Assembly (NCBI RefSeq): GCF_000260795.1
Contig: NZ_AJGU01000013.1
Span: 1 to 61,800 of the forward strand
Reading direction: 5' to 3'
Origin: Treponema sp. JC4
Lineage (GTDB): Bacteria > Spirochaetota > Spirochaetia > Treponematales > Treponemataceae
Length of the DNA: 61,800 nt
Both the position numbers and the translations under genes were made by a program. Below, piece after piece: positions 8,181 to 17,673 of this stretch. The notes beneath the pieces were generated by a model that saw nothing but the letters and a program-made list of their open reading frames with translations, ran no database searches and was not told where the DNA came from. Each line of letters opens with the position of its first letter. Within the stretch, counting starts at the first letter, position 1.

Positions 8181-9515
8181 ATGAAACGCTTTTTTTCATC
8201 ATCATTAATAATCACAATTTTATTTTCAGCTTTAATTTTTACATCCTGCAAAGATAAGGTAATGGGCTGGTCGGTGGTTCTCTGGAATATTCCGGATAGC
8301 TCTCTTCAGAGCGGAGATGTCGTGCCGGTTTACATCAAGTCAAATATTTCTCACGTTTATGTAATCGGTCTGGAAGATGGAAAAAAGATTGAAGTTCCTC
8401 TCTGGCAGCTTACAGAACCTCTTTCAAAGAAAAAAAATCTGAAATCTAAAGCCCGCTATGAAGAATATGCCCACACTTATGCTTCTGTAAAACTTGACGG
8501 ACTTCCTTGCCGTGCTGAACCTGTTAATACTGCAAAGCAGGTTTACCGCCTTCGCAAGGGTGAAGTTATCAAAATCCTTTATAAAGGAAAGGGTCAGGTT
8601 GTAATGGCAGGAAAAACGGCGCTGGAAGGTGACTGGTTCCGCATTCTTACAAAAGACGGAACTCAGGGCTGGTGTTTTTCTTACAATCTTAATCTTTACG
8701 AAACAGATGCTAGTGGTAATCAGATTGGCGGAGAAGTGATTGCTGAAGAAGAGACAGAAGATGTGCTCTTTACCGAAATCTCTCAGAAGACCTGGTATCC
8801 TGATTATTTTGATACGATGATTAAGTCAAATAATATTGATTTGGCCCGCATGCATCCTTCTTTCAATTTCAGAATTGATACAGAAAACAAAAAGGTAAGT
8901 CTTAACACCAAAGATATTCACGAAAACTGGGAATATAAGGGCTACACAAAAAATGATGACCGTGAATTTGCCCTTACAGACATTCCAGTGGTAATTATTT
9001 CGCGCCGTTCTAACTTTATCGTTCTACGCTATACTGGCGAAGACGGAAAGCCTCAGGAACTTGATTTTGTTACAATTGATGCTGATTTGAATGAAATTAT
9101 CGAAAACGAGCGTACCCGCCGTTCATGGTCATATCTCCAGATCTGGTCACGAGGTCCTGTTTACACAAGTACAAACTACGGTAAACTTGTTTTTGATGAA
9201 GACGGTTCCTTCCACTGGTCTAATTTCCGCCTGCTTGTACCTTCTGTAATTAAATCTACTGCAAAGAATGCGGGAACAGCACAGGTAAAATACACAATTT
9301 CAAAATCCCTTGCACAGAATTATGACGGTGTTGTTACTCTCAAATTTAACGGAATGAATGAGGAAGTAAACTTCCTTTACCGTCTGGAAGATGACGGCTT
9401 GCGTCTGGAAGATGCTACAAGTGCAAAAATGGACGGAAATCAGATTAAGGAAAGAAGCGCCAGCCCGATTATTGTTTACTTTAAGCGCCAGTCTTCTTCG
9501 GGCTCAGATCAATAG
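8181..9515 (+). CDS. Lipoprotein with bacterial SH3 domain
   Basis: Starting at ATG 8181 gives a classical lipoprotein signal: MKR, a hydrophobic stretch and a lipobox ending FTSC, with Cys near residue 23. The frame can be extended to a TTG at 8157, but AGGAG (8163-8167) lies between the two, favouring the ATG. Residues about 95-175 resemble a bacterial SH3-like domain (CRAEPVNTAK, RLRKGEVIKI, then GDWFRI and QGWCFSYNL), usually a cell-wall or peptide-binding module. The rest is unrecognised. Expected on the periplasmic side of the inner or outer membrane. It ends 22 nt before the ABC-F gene, so some co-transcription is likely. Confidence 0.75.
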   Translation: MKRFFSSSLIITILFSALIFTSCKDKVMGWSVVLWNIPDSSLQSGDVVPVYIKSNISHVYVIGLEDGKKIEVPLWQLTEPLSKKKNLKSKARYEEYAHTYASVKLDGLPCRAEPVNTAKQVYRLRKGEVIKILYKGKGQVVMAGKTALEGDWFRILTKDGTQGWCFSYNLNLYETDASGNQIGGEVIAEEETEDVLFTEISQKTWYPDYFDTMIKSNNIDLARMHPSFNFRIDTENKKVSLNTKDIHENWEYKGYTKNDDREFALTDIPVVIISRRSNFIVLRYTGEDGKPQELDFVTIDADLNEIIENERTRRSWSYLQIWSRGPVYTSTNYGKLVFDEDGSFHWSNFRLLVPSVIKSTAKNAGTAQVKYTISKSLAQNYDGVVTLKFNGMNEEVNFLYRLEDDGLRLEDATSAKMDGNQIKERSASPIIVYFKRQSSSGSDQ

Positions 9516-9537
9516 TTTTTAGAATACAGGATTTTTT

Positions 9538-11520
9538 ATGGCTTTTGTTCAATTTTCTAAGGTGTCGCTGGCCTTCGGTGACCGCGATATTCTTAAAGAT
9601 GTTACTATAAACCTTCAGACTGGAAGCAAGGTTGCCCTTACAGGTGCAAACGGTGCCGGAAAGTCTACCCTTATAAAAGTTCTTGCGGGACTTGTTCAGC
9701 CGGACAGCGGTACCCGCGCAGTTCAGAAAGACAGCCGAATTGCTTATCTTCCACAGAGCGGACTTACCCACCACGGATGCAGTCTTCGTGAAGAAGCCGA
9801 CAAGGCATTTGAATTCGGCTACGAAATGCAGCGCCAGATTGATGAAATTGGCGAGCAGATGGCGGAAAATCCATCGAACACAAATCTTGCAGTTAGACAG
9901 GCGGATCTGATTCAGGCTCTTGAAGAAAGCGGATGGCACCGCCGCGAAGCAGCTGCAGAAAGCGTTCTTTTAGGTCTTGGTTTTTCCCGCGCTGATTTTG
10001 ACAAGCGTACAGAAGAATTTTCCGGCGGATGGCAGATGCGTATTGCTCTTGCCAAGGCTCTTATGCAGAATCCTGATATTCTGCTTCTGGACGAACCTAC
10101 CAACTACCTTGATATTGAAGCCCGCAACTGGCTGGAAGGCTTTTTGAAAGACTTTCGCGGCGGATTTTTGCTTGTCAGCCACGACCGCTACTTCCTTGAC
10201 GTAACAATCAACGAAGTTTACGAGCTTTTTGGCGGTGACCTCAAGCGCTACCCGGGAAACTTTACCCACTACGAAAAAGTCCGCGAAGTTGAACTAAAAA
10301 CCCTGATTGCTGAATACGAACAGCAGCAGCAGGAAATCAATAAACTTGAAGAATTCATCAACCGCTTTGGCGCTAAGGCAACTAAGGCGGCTCAGGCTCA
10401 GGAATATCAGAAGCGCCTTGAAAAAATGGTTCGCATCGAAATCCCTGAATCGCTTAAAAAGATACATTTCAGCTTTCCGCCAGCTCCACACGCAGGAAAA
10501 CTTGTTTACCGCATGAACTCAATCTGTAAAAGCTATGACGGCAGCCACAATGTTCTGGACAATCTTGAACTCCAGCTTGAAAACGGCGACCGCCTTGTAG
10601 TTGCAGGTCGTAACGGCGCGGGTAAGTCTACTCTTCTTAGAATTATTGCAGAACAGGACAGCGATTTTACCGGCGAGGTAATTCCTGGTGCCGGTGTAAA
10701 AATCGGTTACTTCAGCCAGGATAATGCCGAAACAATCAAAGGAAAACAGACAATTCTTGAATATCTTGAAGGCGAAGCTCCTCTTGAGCTGGTTCCAAAA
10801 CTGCGTGACATGCTGGGTGCCTTCCTTTTCCGCGGCGACGACGTTTACAAGAGCCTTGATGTACTTTCCGGTGGTGAAAAGGCGCGAATTGCCCTGCTTC
10901 AGCTTTTGCTCAGCCCTGTAAACCTTCTTGTCCTCGACGAACCGACAAACCACCTGGACATTCACAGTAAGGACGTCCTCCTCGAAGCCCTTAAATCTTT
11001 TGGAGGCACCGTTGTTTTTGTAAGCCACGACCGCGGATTTATCGAGCAGCTTGCCACCCGCGTTCTTGAGCTGACTCCCGGCCACTTCCGCACCTTCCCA
11101 GGCAACTACGAGTTTTATATGGAACAGATTGCTAAGGAAGAGGGAAATGAGGATGCACAATCGCAAGCTTTTGCGAAGCAAAAGGTTGGTGCTTCCGTTA
11201 GTGCCACCAGCGTTGGTGGTAAAGTTACGACGGAAGCCGGCCCCTCGCGTCCCGAAACTTCAAACGGCCGCTTGTCTTACGAAGAGCAGAAACGTCAGGA
11301 AGCCGACCGCCGTAAAAAAGAAAAGCTGGTTGCCAAAATAGAAGCAGAAATTGAAGCTCTTGAAGGCGAAAAATCCGAACTGGAAGCTAAAATGGCAGAC
11401 CCTGCTGTATATTCCAACGGTGAAAAAGCAAAAGCCGTTCAGCGTGAACTGGACGAAGTAAACTCCCAGATAGACGCTAAAACTGCCGAATGGGAATCTG
11501 CCAGCGAAGCTTTAATGTAA
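9538..11520 (+). CDS. ABC-F family ATPase (Uup/YheS-like)
   Basis: A 660-aa soluble protein with two ABC cassettes and no membrane segment: Walker A GANGAGKST (about residue 36) and GRNGAGKST (about 359), signatures FSGGW and LSGGE, Walker B LLLDEPTNYLD and LVLDEPTNHLD, joined by a charged helical linker as in ribosome-associated ABC-F factors. The C-terminus is a coiled coil (about 590-655) of the type seen in Uup. Between the second cassette and the coiled coil (residues about 537-585) lies a low-complexity Ser/Gly/Ala/Thr linker whose DNA is unusually palindromic (see findings). The methyltransferase gene follows 16 nt later. The exact ABC-F subgroup is not certain. Confidence 0.93.
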   Translation: MAFVQFSKVSLAFGDRDILKDVTINLQTGSKVALTGANGAGKSTLIKVLAGLVQPDSGTRAVQKDSRIAYLPQSGLTHHGCSLREEADKAFEFGYEMQRQIDEIGEQMAENPSNTNLAVRQADLIQALEESGWHRREAAAESVLLGLGFSRADFDKRTEEFSGGWQMRIALAKALMQNPDILLLDEPTNYLDIEARNWLEGFLKDFRGGFLLVSHDRYFLDVTINEVYELFGGDLKRYPGNFTHYEKVREVELKTLIAEYEQQQQEINKLEEFINRFGAKATKAAQAQEYQKRLEKMVRIEIPESLKKIHFSFPPAPHAGKLVYRMNSICKSYDGSHNVLDNLELQLENGDRLVVAGRNGAGKSTLLRIIAEQDSDFTGEVIPGAGVKIGYFSQDNAETIKGKQTILEYLEGEAPLELVPKLRDMLGAFLFRGDDVYKSLDVLSGGEKARIALLQLLLSPVNLLVLDEPTNHLDIHSKDVLLEALKSFGGTVVFVSHDRGFIEQLATRVLELTPGHFRTFPGNYEFYMEQIAKEEGNEDAQSQAFAKQKVGASVSATSVGGKVTTEAGPSRPETSNGRLSYEEQKRQEADRRKKEKLVAKIEAEIEALEGEKSELEAKMADPAVYSNGEKAKAVQRELDEVNSQIDAKTAEWESASEALM

Positions 11521-11536
11521 TTTTATAGAGGATAAT

Positions 11537-12316
11537 ATGGAAAATAATCAGAAGGAAAAATCAGAAAAACAGGATTATAATCACGAATTTCCTCTTCCAG
11601 AATTGCAGAAGGCCCTCTACCTTATTCCTGTAACTCTTGGCGACACCCCCATTATGCAGGTTTTGCCGGGCTACAATCACGATGTAATTGTTGGAATAAA
11701 GCACTTTATTGTAGAAAATATCCGTTCGGCACGCCGCTTTCTTAAAAAGGTCGAAAAATCAATTGATATAGATGAACTCACTTTTTACGAACTCAACCGT
11801 CACACAGACCGCAAGTTCATCAGCGAATACTTAAAACCGCTCAGCGAAGGAAAACCCGTTGGAATCATCAGCGAGGCAGGCTGTCCTGCAATAGCTGACC
11901 CGGGGGCAGATGTAGTTGCAATCGCCCAGCAGAAAAATTTCCGCGTAGTTCCTCTTGTTGGCCCTTCTTCAATCATCATGTCTGTTATGGGAAGCGGCTT
12001 TAATGGTCAGAGCTTTGCCTTCAACGGTTATCTTCCTGTTGAAACTCCACAGAGAATTAAGGCCCTTAAAAAACTGGAAACTAAAATCTACAACGAAGAT
12101 CAGACTCAGAGTTTTATAGAAACTCCTTATCGAAATGCCAAAATGATTGATACAATTTTGCAGGCGCTTAAGCCTCAGACAAAACTTTGTATTGCAGCGG
12201 GAATTACAACCCCTGACGAATACATAAAAACTCTTACAGTCGAACAGTGGAAAAAACAGAAGGATAAAATCCCGGAATTGAATAAAATTCCGGCAATCTT
12301 TGTTTTATATAAGTAA
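11537..12316 (+). CDS. RsmI-like SAM-dependent methyltransferase
   Basis: A 259-aa tetrapyrrole-methylase-fold protein related to RsmI, which 2'-O-methylates C1402 of 16S rRNA. Seen: LYLIPVTLGD near residue 29, GIISEAGCPAIADPG near 113, VPLVGPSSI near 137, FNGYLP near 162 and FIETPYRN near 193. It lacks the long C-terminal tail of typical RsmI, so it may be the shorter paralogue group. GAGG precedes the ATG, 16 nt after the ABC-F stop. A long palindromic repeat follows the gene. Confidence 0.8.
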   Translation: MENNQKEKSEKQDYNHEFPLPELQKALYLIPVTLGDTPIMQVLPGYNHDVIVGIKHFIVENIRSARRFLKKVEKSIDIDELTFYELNRHTDRKFISEYLKPLSEGKPVGIISEAGCPAIADPGADVVAIAQQKNFRVVPLVGPSSIIMSVMGSGFNGQSFAFNGYLPVETPQRIKALKKLETKIYNEDQTQSFIETPYRNAKMIDTILQALKPQTKLCIAAGITTPDEYIKTLTVEQWKKQKDKIPELNKIPAIFVLYK

Positions 12317-12330
12317 GGTTAAATAAAAAA

Positions 12331-12475
12331 AGAAAATGCGTAGCGTGGGTTCGTGATTTGCGGAGTTTAGAATGCGGGAAGTAAAAGGCTGCTGTAAGCA
12401 GGCTTTTACTTATAAATAATTTCTAATCCGCATTCTCGGCGGAGCAAATTACGGTTCCACGCGGGAGCATTTTCT
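12331..12475. repeat. Long palindromic repeat, family B copy 1
   Basis: A 145-bp intergenic element with about 30-bp imperfect terminal inverted repeats (AGAAAATGCG.. / ..GCATTTTCT) and an inner hairpin AAGTAAAAGGCTGC / GCAGGCTTTTACTT. The ends match those of 20020-20167, present there in the opposite orientation, while the centres differ. It sits between the convergent methyltransferase gene and gltX and probably doubles as their terminator region. Confidence 0.8.
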
Positions 12476-12499
12476 TGTATTTGGCACTTGTTTGTATAA

Positions 12500-14077
12500 C
12501 TACAAAGTTGCCAGTGTTCGTTCAATACGTGCCAAAGATTTTTCTTTGCCTAAAACTGCAATTGAACCAATAAGTGGTGGAGAAACGCGGCTTCCTGTTA
12601 CGGCCATACGAACTGGCATCATAAAGTCGCCGAGTTTAATTCCAAGTTCTTCTGCTTTTGCCTTAGCAAAGGCTTCTGCGCCTTCGTGGTCAAGTTCAAA
12701 TACTTTAGAAACAAACTCTTTTGCATTTTCCAGAACTTCTTTTGTTTTTGCAGCGTCGAGTTTTTTAGGAATAATCTGCTCTGCAGGTGGAACTGCAGGT
12801 TCAGTAAACATAAAGTGAACCATTTCTGCTGCTTCTGTAAGGAACTTAAGACGTTCCTGAATAAGAGGCATAAGTCCCATCAAAGTTTTCTTTACGTCAG
12901 CAGAAGACATATTCATAGATTTGTCTACGCAGTATGGTTCGCCGTCTTCGCCAAGTGCAACGCCAGAGAATTCTGGACCAACATTTGGTTTTGGCTGTGG
13001 GTTTTCCGGGTTGATTTCCAGAGTTGCATCGCCAGTACCGGTGATGAATGGAAGAGTCCATTTGTAGAGTTCTTCTGTAGAAAGCTGGCGGATGTAGTTT
13101 GCGTTGAAGTATTCAAGCTTTTTGTAGTCGAATACAGCTGGTGCCTTGTTCAAATGCTCCAGTTTGAATGCCTTTGCAAGTTCTTCAAGAGTATAGAATT
13201 CTTTTCCTTCTTCGTAAGAACAACCAAGCATTGCAACGTAGTTTACAATTGCCTGTGGAAGATATCCGCGTGCACGGAATTCGTTCAAAGAAGTTGAACC
13301 GTGACGTTTAGAAAGTTTTTTACCGTCTGAACCGTTTACCATTGGAAGGTGGCAGAATTCAGGGTGTTCCCAGCCGAATGAGCGGTACATCTGAACATGG
13401 AGTGGAGTAGAAGGAATCCATTCCTGAGCGCGCATTACATGGCTGATTTCCATCAGGTGGTCATCTACGATGTTTGCAAGGTGGTATGTTGGGAATCCAT
13501 CTGACTTCAAGAGAACAGGATCCGGAGAAATATCTTCATTTTTCCAAACGATGTCGCCAAGAAGGTGGTCGTGGAATTTTGTTTCGCCTTCCATTGGAAC
13601 CTTAAGACGGATAACGTATGGTTTTCCTGCATCAAGATTAGCCTTTACTTCTTCTGGAGTAAGGTGACGGCAGTTGCGGTCGTAACCTGGTGCCATCTTG
13701 TTTTCTGTCTGAATCTTACGAATGCGGTCAAGGCGCTCTGCATCACAGAAGCAGTAGTAAGCTTCGCCGTTTTCAATAAGCTTCATAGCATATTTTTTGT
13801 AAAGTTCAAAACGTTCACTCTGAACATAAGGACCAAAATCTCCGCCTTTAGCTCCGCCTTCGTCCCATTCAATTCCAAGCCATGCCATTGTGTCATAAAG
13901 GTTCTGAACATATTTTTCGTCATAGCGTGTGCGGTCTGTGTCTTCAAGACGAAGAATAAATTTTCCGTTCTGAGAACGTGCAAACAAATAATTAAAAAGT
14001 GCTGTGCGAACGCCACCAATGTGCTGCATACCAGTTGGAGATGGTGCGTATCTTACACGAACTTCTTTCTCTGACAT
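12500..14077 (-). CDS. gltX: Glutamyl-tRNA synthetase
   Basis: Class I synthetase that charges tRNA-Glu. Seen: PSPTGxxHIGG (HIGH motif, residues 12-22), KLSKRHG (KMSKS-type motif, about residue 256), a CFC..C zinc-binding region (about 108-137) and the C-terminal anticodon-binding helical domain. Length 525 aa is slightly above usual because of a Gly/Pro-rich segment (about 350-385) containing GEDGEPYCVDKS. AGAGG lies 7 nt before ATG 14077. Convergent with the methyltransferase gene; divergent from pta. Confidence 0.97.
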   Translation of the reverse strand: MSEKEVRVRYAPSPTGMQHIGGVRTALFNYLFARSQNGKFILRLEDTDRTRYDEKYVQNLYDTMAWLGIEWDEGGAKGGDFGPYVQSERFELYKKYAMKLIENGEAYYCFCDAERLDRIRKIQTENKMAPGYDRNCRHLTPEEVKANLDAGKPYVIRLKVPMEGETKFHDHLLGDIVWKNEDISPDPVLLKSDGFPTYHLANIVDDHLMEISHVMRAQEWIPSTPLHVQMYRSFGWEHPEFCHLPMVNGSDGKKLSKRHGSTSLNEFRARGYLPQAIVNYVAMLGCSYEEGKEFYTLEELAKAFKLEHLNKAPAVFDYKKLEYFNANYIRQLSTEELYKWTLPFITGTGDATLEINPENPQPKPNVGPEFSGVALGEDGEPYCVDKSMNMSSADVKKTLMGLMPLIQERLKFLTEAAEMVHFMFTEPAVPPAEQIIPKKLDAAKTKEVLENAKEFVSKVFELDHEGAEAFAKAKAEELGIKLGDFMMPVRMAVTGSRVSPPLIGSIAVLGKEKSLARIERTLATL

Positions 14078-14221
14078 ATAAAACCTCTAAAAAATTATTT
14101 TCTTCTATAAAAAGTGTTATGTTATTTTAATGAAAAGAATGATTCTTCGCAACGATATTGAAAAATGCAAATCATAGTTATATTCTATTAATGTAATAAT
14201 TTTTATATAGAGGTAAATATA

Positions 14222-15253
14222 ATGGCATTTGTTGACGAATTGCTTAAGAAGGCAAAAGCTGCAAACAAAACAATCGTTCTTTGCGAAGGTGAAGATAAAC
14301 GTGTTGTAGAAGCAGCTTCAAAGATCGTAAAAGACGGAATTGCAAAAATCATTTTGATTGGAAGCGATGAAGATATTAAGGCTAGCGGTTCTAACGCTGA
14401 TTTGAGCGGTGTTACAATCGTAGATCCTGCTAAAGATTCAAATGCAGACAAATATGCAGAGCTCTTGTTCAAGGCTCGTGAAGGAAAAATCAACAAAAAA
14501 ACTGGTGCTCCAGAATATGCTGACGTTGCTGCTGCTAAAGCTGCAATTCTTAAAGATCACACAATGTACGGTGCTTTGATTTTGAAAGCTGGCGATGCAG
14601 ACGGATTTGTTTCTGGTGCATGCCACTCAACAGCAAATACACTCCGCCCAGGTCTTCAGGTTATTAAAACTGCTCCTGGCTTCAAGACAGTTTCTTCTTG
14701 TTTCATCATGGTTGCTCCAGAAGGTGGAAACGCTTACGTTCCAGAGGGAGTTGCAGTATTTGGTGACTGTGCTATCAACATTGAACCAAGTGCAGAAGAA
14801 CTCTGCGACATCGCTTTGGCATCTGCTGATACAGCAAAGAAGATTGCAGGAATTGAACCACGCGTTGCAATGCTTTCTTTCTCTACAAAGGGTTCAGGAA
14901 ACGATGCAAAATTCTACGACACAGTTTCTAAAGTTCAGAAGGCTACAGAACTTGCAAAAGCTGCAAAACCAGAACTTGCATTGGACGGAGAATTCCAGTT
15001 CGACGCTGCAGTTGCTCCAGAAGTAGGAGAACTCAAGGCACCAGGAAGCAAAGTTGCAGGTCACGCAAATACTTTCATCTTCCCTAACATCAACGCTGGT
15101 AACATTGGATATAAAATCTGTCAGCGCATGGGCGGCTGGATGGCAATCGGCCCAGTATGCCAGGGCTTTGCAAAACCTTTGAACGACCTTAGCCGCGGTT
15201 GTAACGTAGACGATATTGTAGCGACAGTTGCAGTTACTGCACTTCAGGCTTAA
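14222..15253 (+). CDS. pta: Phosphate acetyltransferase
   Basis: A 343-aa Pta (acetyl-CoA + phosphate to acetyl phosphate + CoA), the usual length of the short form without a regulatory N-terminus. Seen: LCEGEDKRVVEAA near residue 20, DGFVSGACHSTA near 126, SFSTKGS near 221, DGEFQFDAAV near 256, and the C-terminal PNINAGNIGYK and GPVCQGF motifs. AGAGG lies 9 nt before ATG. It supports acetate formation with ATP recovery through acetate kinase, which is not in the window. Stop TAA is followed within 8 nt by a family-A palindromic repeat. Codon bias suggests high expression. Confidence 0.97.
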   Translation: MAFVDELLKKAKAANKTIVLCEGEDKRVVEAASKIVKDGIAKIILIGSDEDIKASGSNADLSGVTIVDPAKDSNADKYAELLFKAREGKINKKTGAPEYADVAAAKAAILKDHTMYGALILKAGDADGFVSGACHSTANTLRPGLQVIKTAPGFKTVSSCFIMVAPEGGNAYVPEGVAVFGDCAINIEPSAEELCDIALASADTAKKIAGIEPRVAMLSFSTKGSGNDAKFYDTVSKVQKATELAKAAKPELALDGEFQFDAAVAPEVGELKAPGSKVAGHANTFIFPNINAGNIGYKICQRMGGWMAIGPVCQGFAKPLNDLSRGCNVDDIVATVAVTALQA

Positions 15254-15260
15254 TTTATAC

Positions 15261-15416
15261 AAAAAACTGGCGAGAGGGAGTAAAACGCAGGGCGAAAACA
15301 CTCTGAGTGTTGTGACCGCGAGAGCGGTCAATTCTATAGTTTCTTTGCAACACTCAGCGTGTAGCGCGATATCGCGCGGTTTCGTACTGTGTTTTGCGAC
15401 CGTAAGCCAGTTTTTT
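15261..15416. repeat. Long palindromic repeat, family A copy 1
   Basis: 156 bp with terminal inverted repeats AAAAAACTGGC / GCCAGTTTTTT, a middle stem TGAGTGTTG / CAACACTCA, an apical TGACCGC-GAGA-GCGGTCA hairpin with a GNRA loop, and a GCGCGATATCGCGC palindrome. It starts 8 bp after the pta stop and ends just before the stop of the convergent phosphatase gene. Related copies lie at 27582-27735 and 51955-52106. Confidence 0.85.
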
Positions 15417-15425
15417 TATTTAAAC

Positions 15426-17555
15426 TTAATCACTATCTAATGCTTCAAGGAAGTCTTTGCTGTCTTCGCGCTTAAGCACCATAATCGTTATATCATCTTT
15501 GCGGTCTGCTTCAGCAACAAAGAATTTTACAGCGTAGGCAAGTTCATCAACAATGCGGTGAGCGCTCTTTGTGTGGTTATCCCGTAAAATCTGCATAATT
15601 CGTTCACGGCCAAAAAGTTCATGCTGAAGATTTTCTGCTTCAGTAAGACCATCGGTATAGCAGACAAGAATATCATCTTTATCCATCTGGCAGCTTACAT
15701 CACGGAATTTTACTTCCACGTTAAACATTCCGATTGCGCCTTTCTGTTCACCGCCCTCATCACCGGCAAGTTCAATACAAATATCATCTTTTGCACGATA
15801 AAGAATAGGGCGAGGGTGACCGGCATTAGCAAAATCAATAGTGCAGGCATCATCTTCATTGAATTCCCTGAAGCGCATCATAATACCGGTCATGTAATTA
15901 TCAATTGCGCCCTTTGCAACAATCAGATCATGATTAACATCCAGAAGACACTTTGAAATCGGTACATCATAAAAACGGTTTTTCTGGAAGGCATTATAAA
16001 CAATACTTTTAGAAAGCATTGTTACAAGACTGGCGGCAACACCATGGCCGGAAACATCAAAAAGACTGATACCGTCAAGGGTTGTTCCCAAGCCGTAAAA
16101 ATCAAAAAAGTCGCCCGAAACTTCACTCAGAGGATCATAAGAAACCGCAATATCCCAACCCTTGTAGCTTTTTCGGGGAGTCTGGAAAAGTCTCTGCTGA
16201 ACAACCGAAGCCATCTGTAAATCAATATTAGAACGATGGATTCTGTCCATAAGACGTTCATTTGCAACGTGAAGGTTTTCAGTCTGTTTTCTAACTTCTT
16301 CCTGAAGATTTTTATTCAGGTATTCATTTGAAATAAGGGCTTTTGCGTGATTATGCGACAGAATAAAGATATAGCTGATAATATTTATCTGCCAGCCGAA
16401 GAAGCTGAAGAAAGGAATGGTAGTAATTCCGATTATTCCGCGTACAATAATATCGGCGAGAATGGAAAGTGCAAAAGGAGTAAGACAAATTGTAATTGTA
16501 AGAGCCCGCTTTTTGAATTTAGGAATCATAAAGCCGCGGACTACATAGTAAATTACAAGAGCAATATGGAAGCTGGTAAGACAAAGTTCCAGTTTGCAGA
16601 TAGACATAAGATCATCATAATTTCTTGTACTCATAAGGATTGCAATTTGAAAACAGAGAATAACAGCTCTTATTACCTCAATTAAAGGTTTTTTAGGTAG
16701 GGCAATATAATTTCTGGCAAAAGCAACCCATAAGACAAAATTTACAATTCCCGTAAAGCAGAGATTTGTACGGTAAAATTTATAGAAAGGAATGTTCCAG
16801 GATTCATAAAAAGGCATGATAGGAACATAAAGGGTTGCACAGAAGAAGATTGTACAAAGGTTCAGAAGAGAGAACCACAAATATTCAGGCTTATGCTTGT
16901 GAAGTATAAAAAGGAAGAAGTAGAGGAGCATTGCCGCAAACATTCCGCCCATAAAGAAGGTATAAATAAAGGTGTTCCAGTAGGATTTTCTTTTTTCTGT
17001 GTGTTTAACCCAGCTTTGCTCTGCAATAAAAGCTTTTCCTGAAATTTCACCCTTTCCGTGACTGTAGACCTGAATTAGAATTGTGTTTTTTCCTTCCTGA
17101 TTTACAGCTTCTTTAGGAAAATAATAGGCATGAGAAAGATAGAGAGGGGTACTTTCTCGCGGAGGAAATCTTCCGTAGGAACCGGCAAAGTGTCCGTTAA
17201 TCCAGACCTTGTCTGCAAAATGAAGATAGGTGATAAAAAGTCCTAAATCGGTGTCTTTTAATTCTTCAGGAATTGTGAATTCAGCTTTAAGCCATACGTA
17301 ATGCCCTTTAAGGCCGATGAGCTTGCAGATGTTTTGTTTTCCAAATTTAAGAGGGCGTCTGATGGTTGCCATTTCCTCTTCAGACGGATAATTGGGATAG
17401 TCAATAAGTCCCCAGGTGAATCGGTCGGCCAGGTTCAGTTCATGAGATGATTGTGTGAATTTTTCATTGTTTACACTCGACATCACAATAAAGCTGGCAG
17501 TAATAATAGAAAGAATGATGTAAAGTATGCCTATGGAAAACCTGAATTTTTTCAT
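15426..17555 (-). CDS. 7TM-DISM receptor with SpoIIE-type PP2C phosphatase domain
   Basis: A 709-aa membrane signalling protein. Order: N-terminal anchor (8-28), an extracytoplasmic jelly-roll-like sensor of the 7TMR-DISM type (about 45-190), seven hydrophobic helices (about 195-400), a short coiled coil, and a C-terminal PP2C/SpoIIE serine phosphatase domain with the metal-binding GDFFDF and DVSGHG motifs and late TDGLTEA. In this family such proteins dephosphorylate anti-sigma-antagonist-type partners in response to an external ligand; the partner here is unknown. The ligand is probably a carbohydrate-like molecule, by family analogy only. A TATAAT box stands 15 nt before ATG and no strong ribosome site is seen. 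Confidence 0.88.
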   Translation of the reverse strand: MKKFRFSIGILYIILSIITASFIVMSSVNNEKFTQSSHELNLADRFTWGLIDYPNYPSEEEMATIRRPLKFGKQNICKLIGLKGHYVWLKAEFTIPEELKDTDLGLFITYLHFADKVWINGHFAGSYGRFPPRESTPLYLSHAYYFPKEAVNQEGKNTILIQVYSHGKGEISGKAFIAEQSWVKHTEKRKSYWNTFIYTFFMGGMFAAMLLYFFLFILHKHKPEYLWFSLLNLCTIFFCATLYVPIMPFYESWNIPFYKFYRTNLCFTGIVNFVLWVAFARNYIALPKKPLIEVIRAVILCFQIAILMSTRNYDDLMSICKLELCLTSFHIALVIYYVVRGFMIPKFKKRALTITICLTPFALSILADIIVRGIIGITTIPFFSFFGWQINIISYIFILSHNHAKALISNEYLNKNLQEEVRKQTENLHVANERLMDRIHRSNIDLQMASVVQQRLFQTPRKSYKGWDIAVSYDPLSEVSGDFFDFYGLGTTLDGISLFDVSGHGVAASLVTMLSKSIVYNAFQKNRFYDVPISKCLLDVNHDLIVAKGAIDNYMTGIMMRFREFNEDDACTIDFANAGHPRPILYRAKDDICIELAGDEGGEQKGAIGMFNVEVKFRDVSCQMDKDDILVCYTDGLTEAENLQHELFGRERIMQILRDNHTKSAHRIVDELAYAVKFFVAEADRKDDITIMVLKREDSKDFLEALDSD

Positions 17556-17673
17556 AAATGCAACTTTAAAATTATAACATAACTTTCTAAAATTTGAAAA
17601 ATAATTTACTTGGGCTCTCCTACTTTTGTGTTATAATACCCTTGCATATTAATATTTTTATAAGGGCGTTTTT

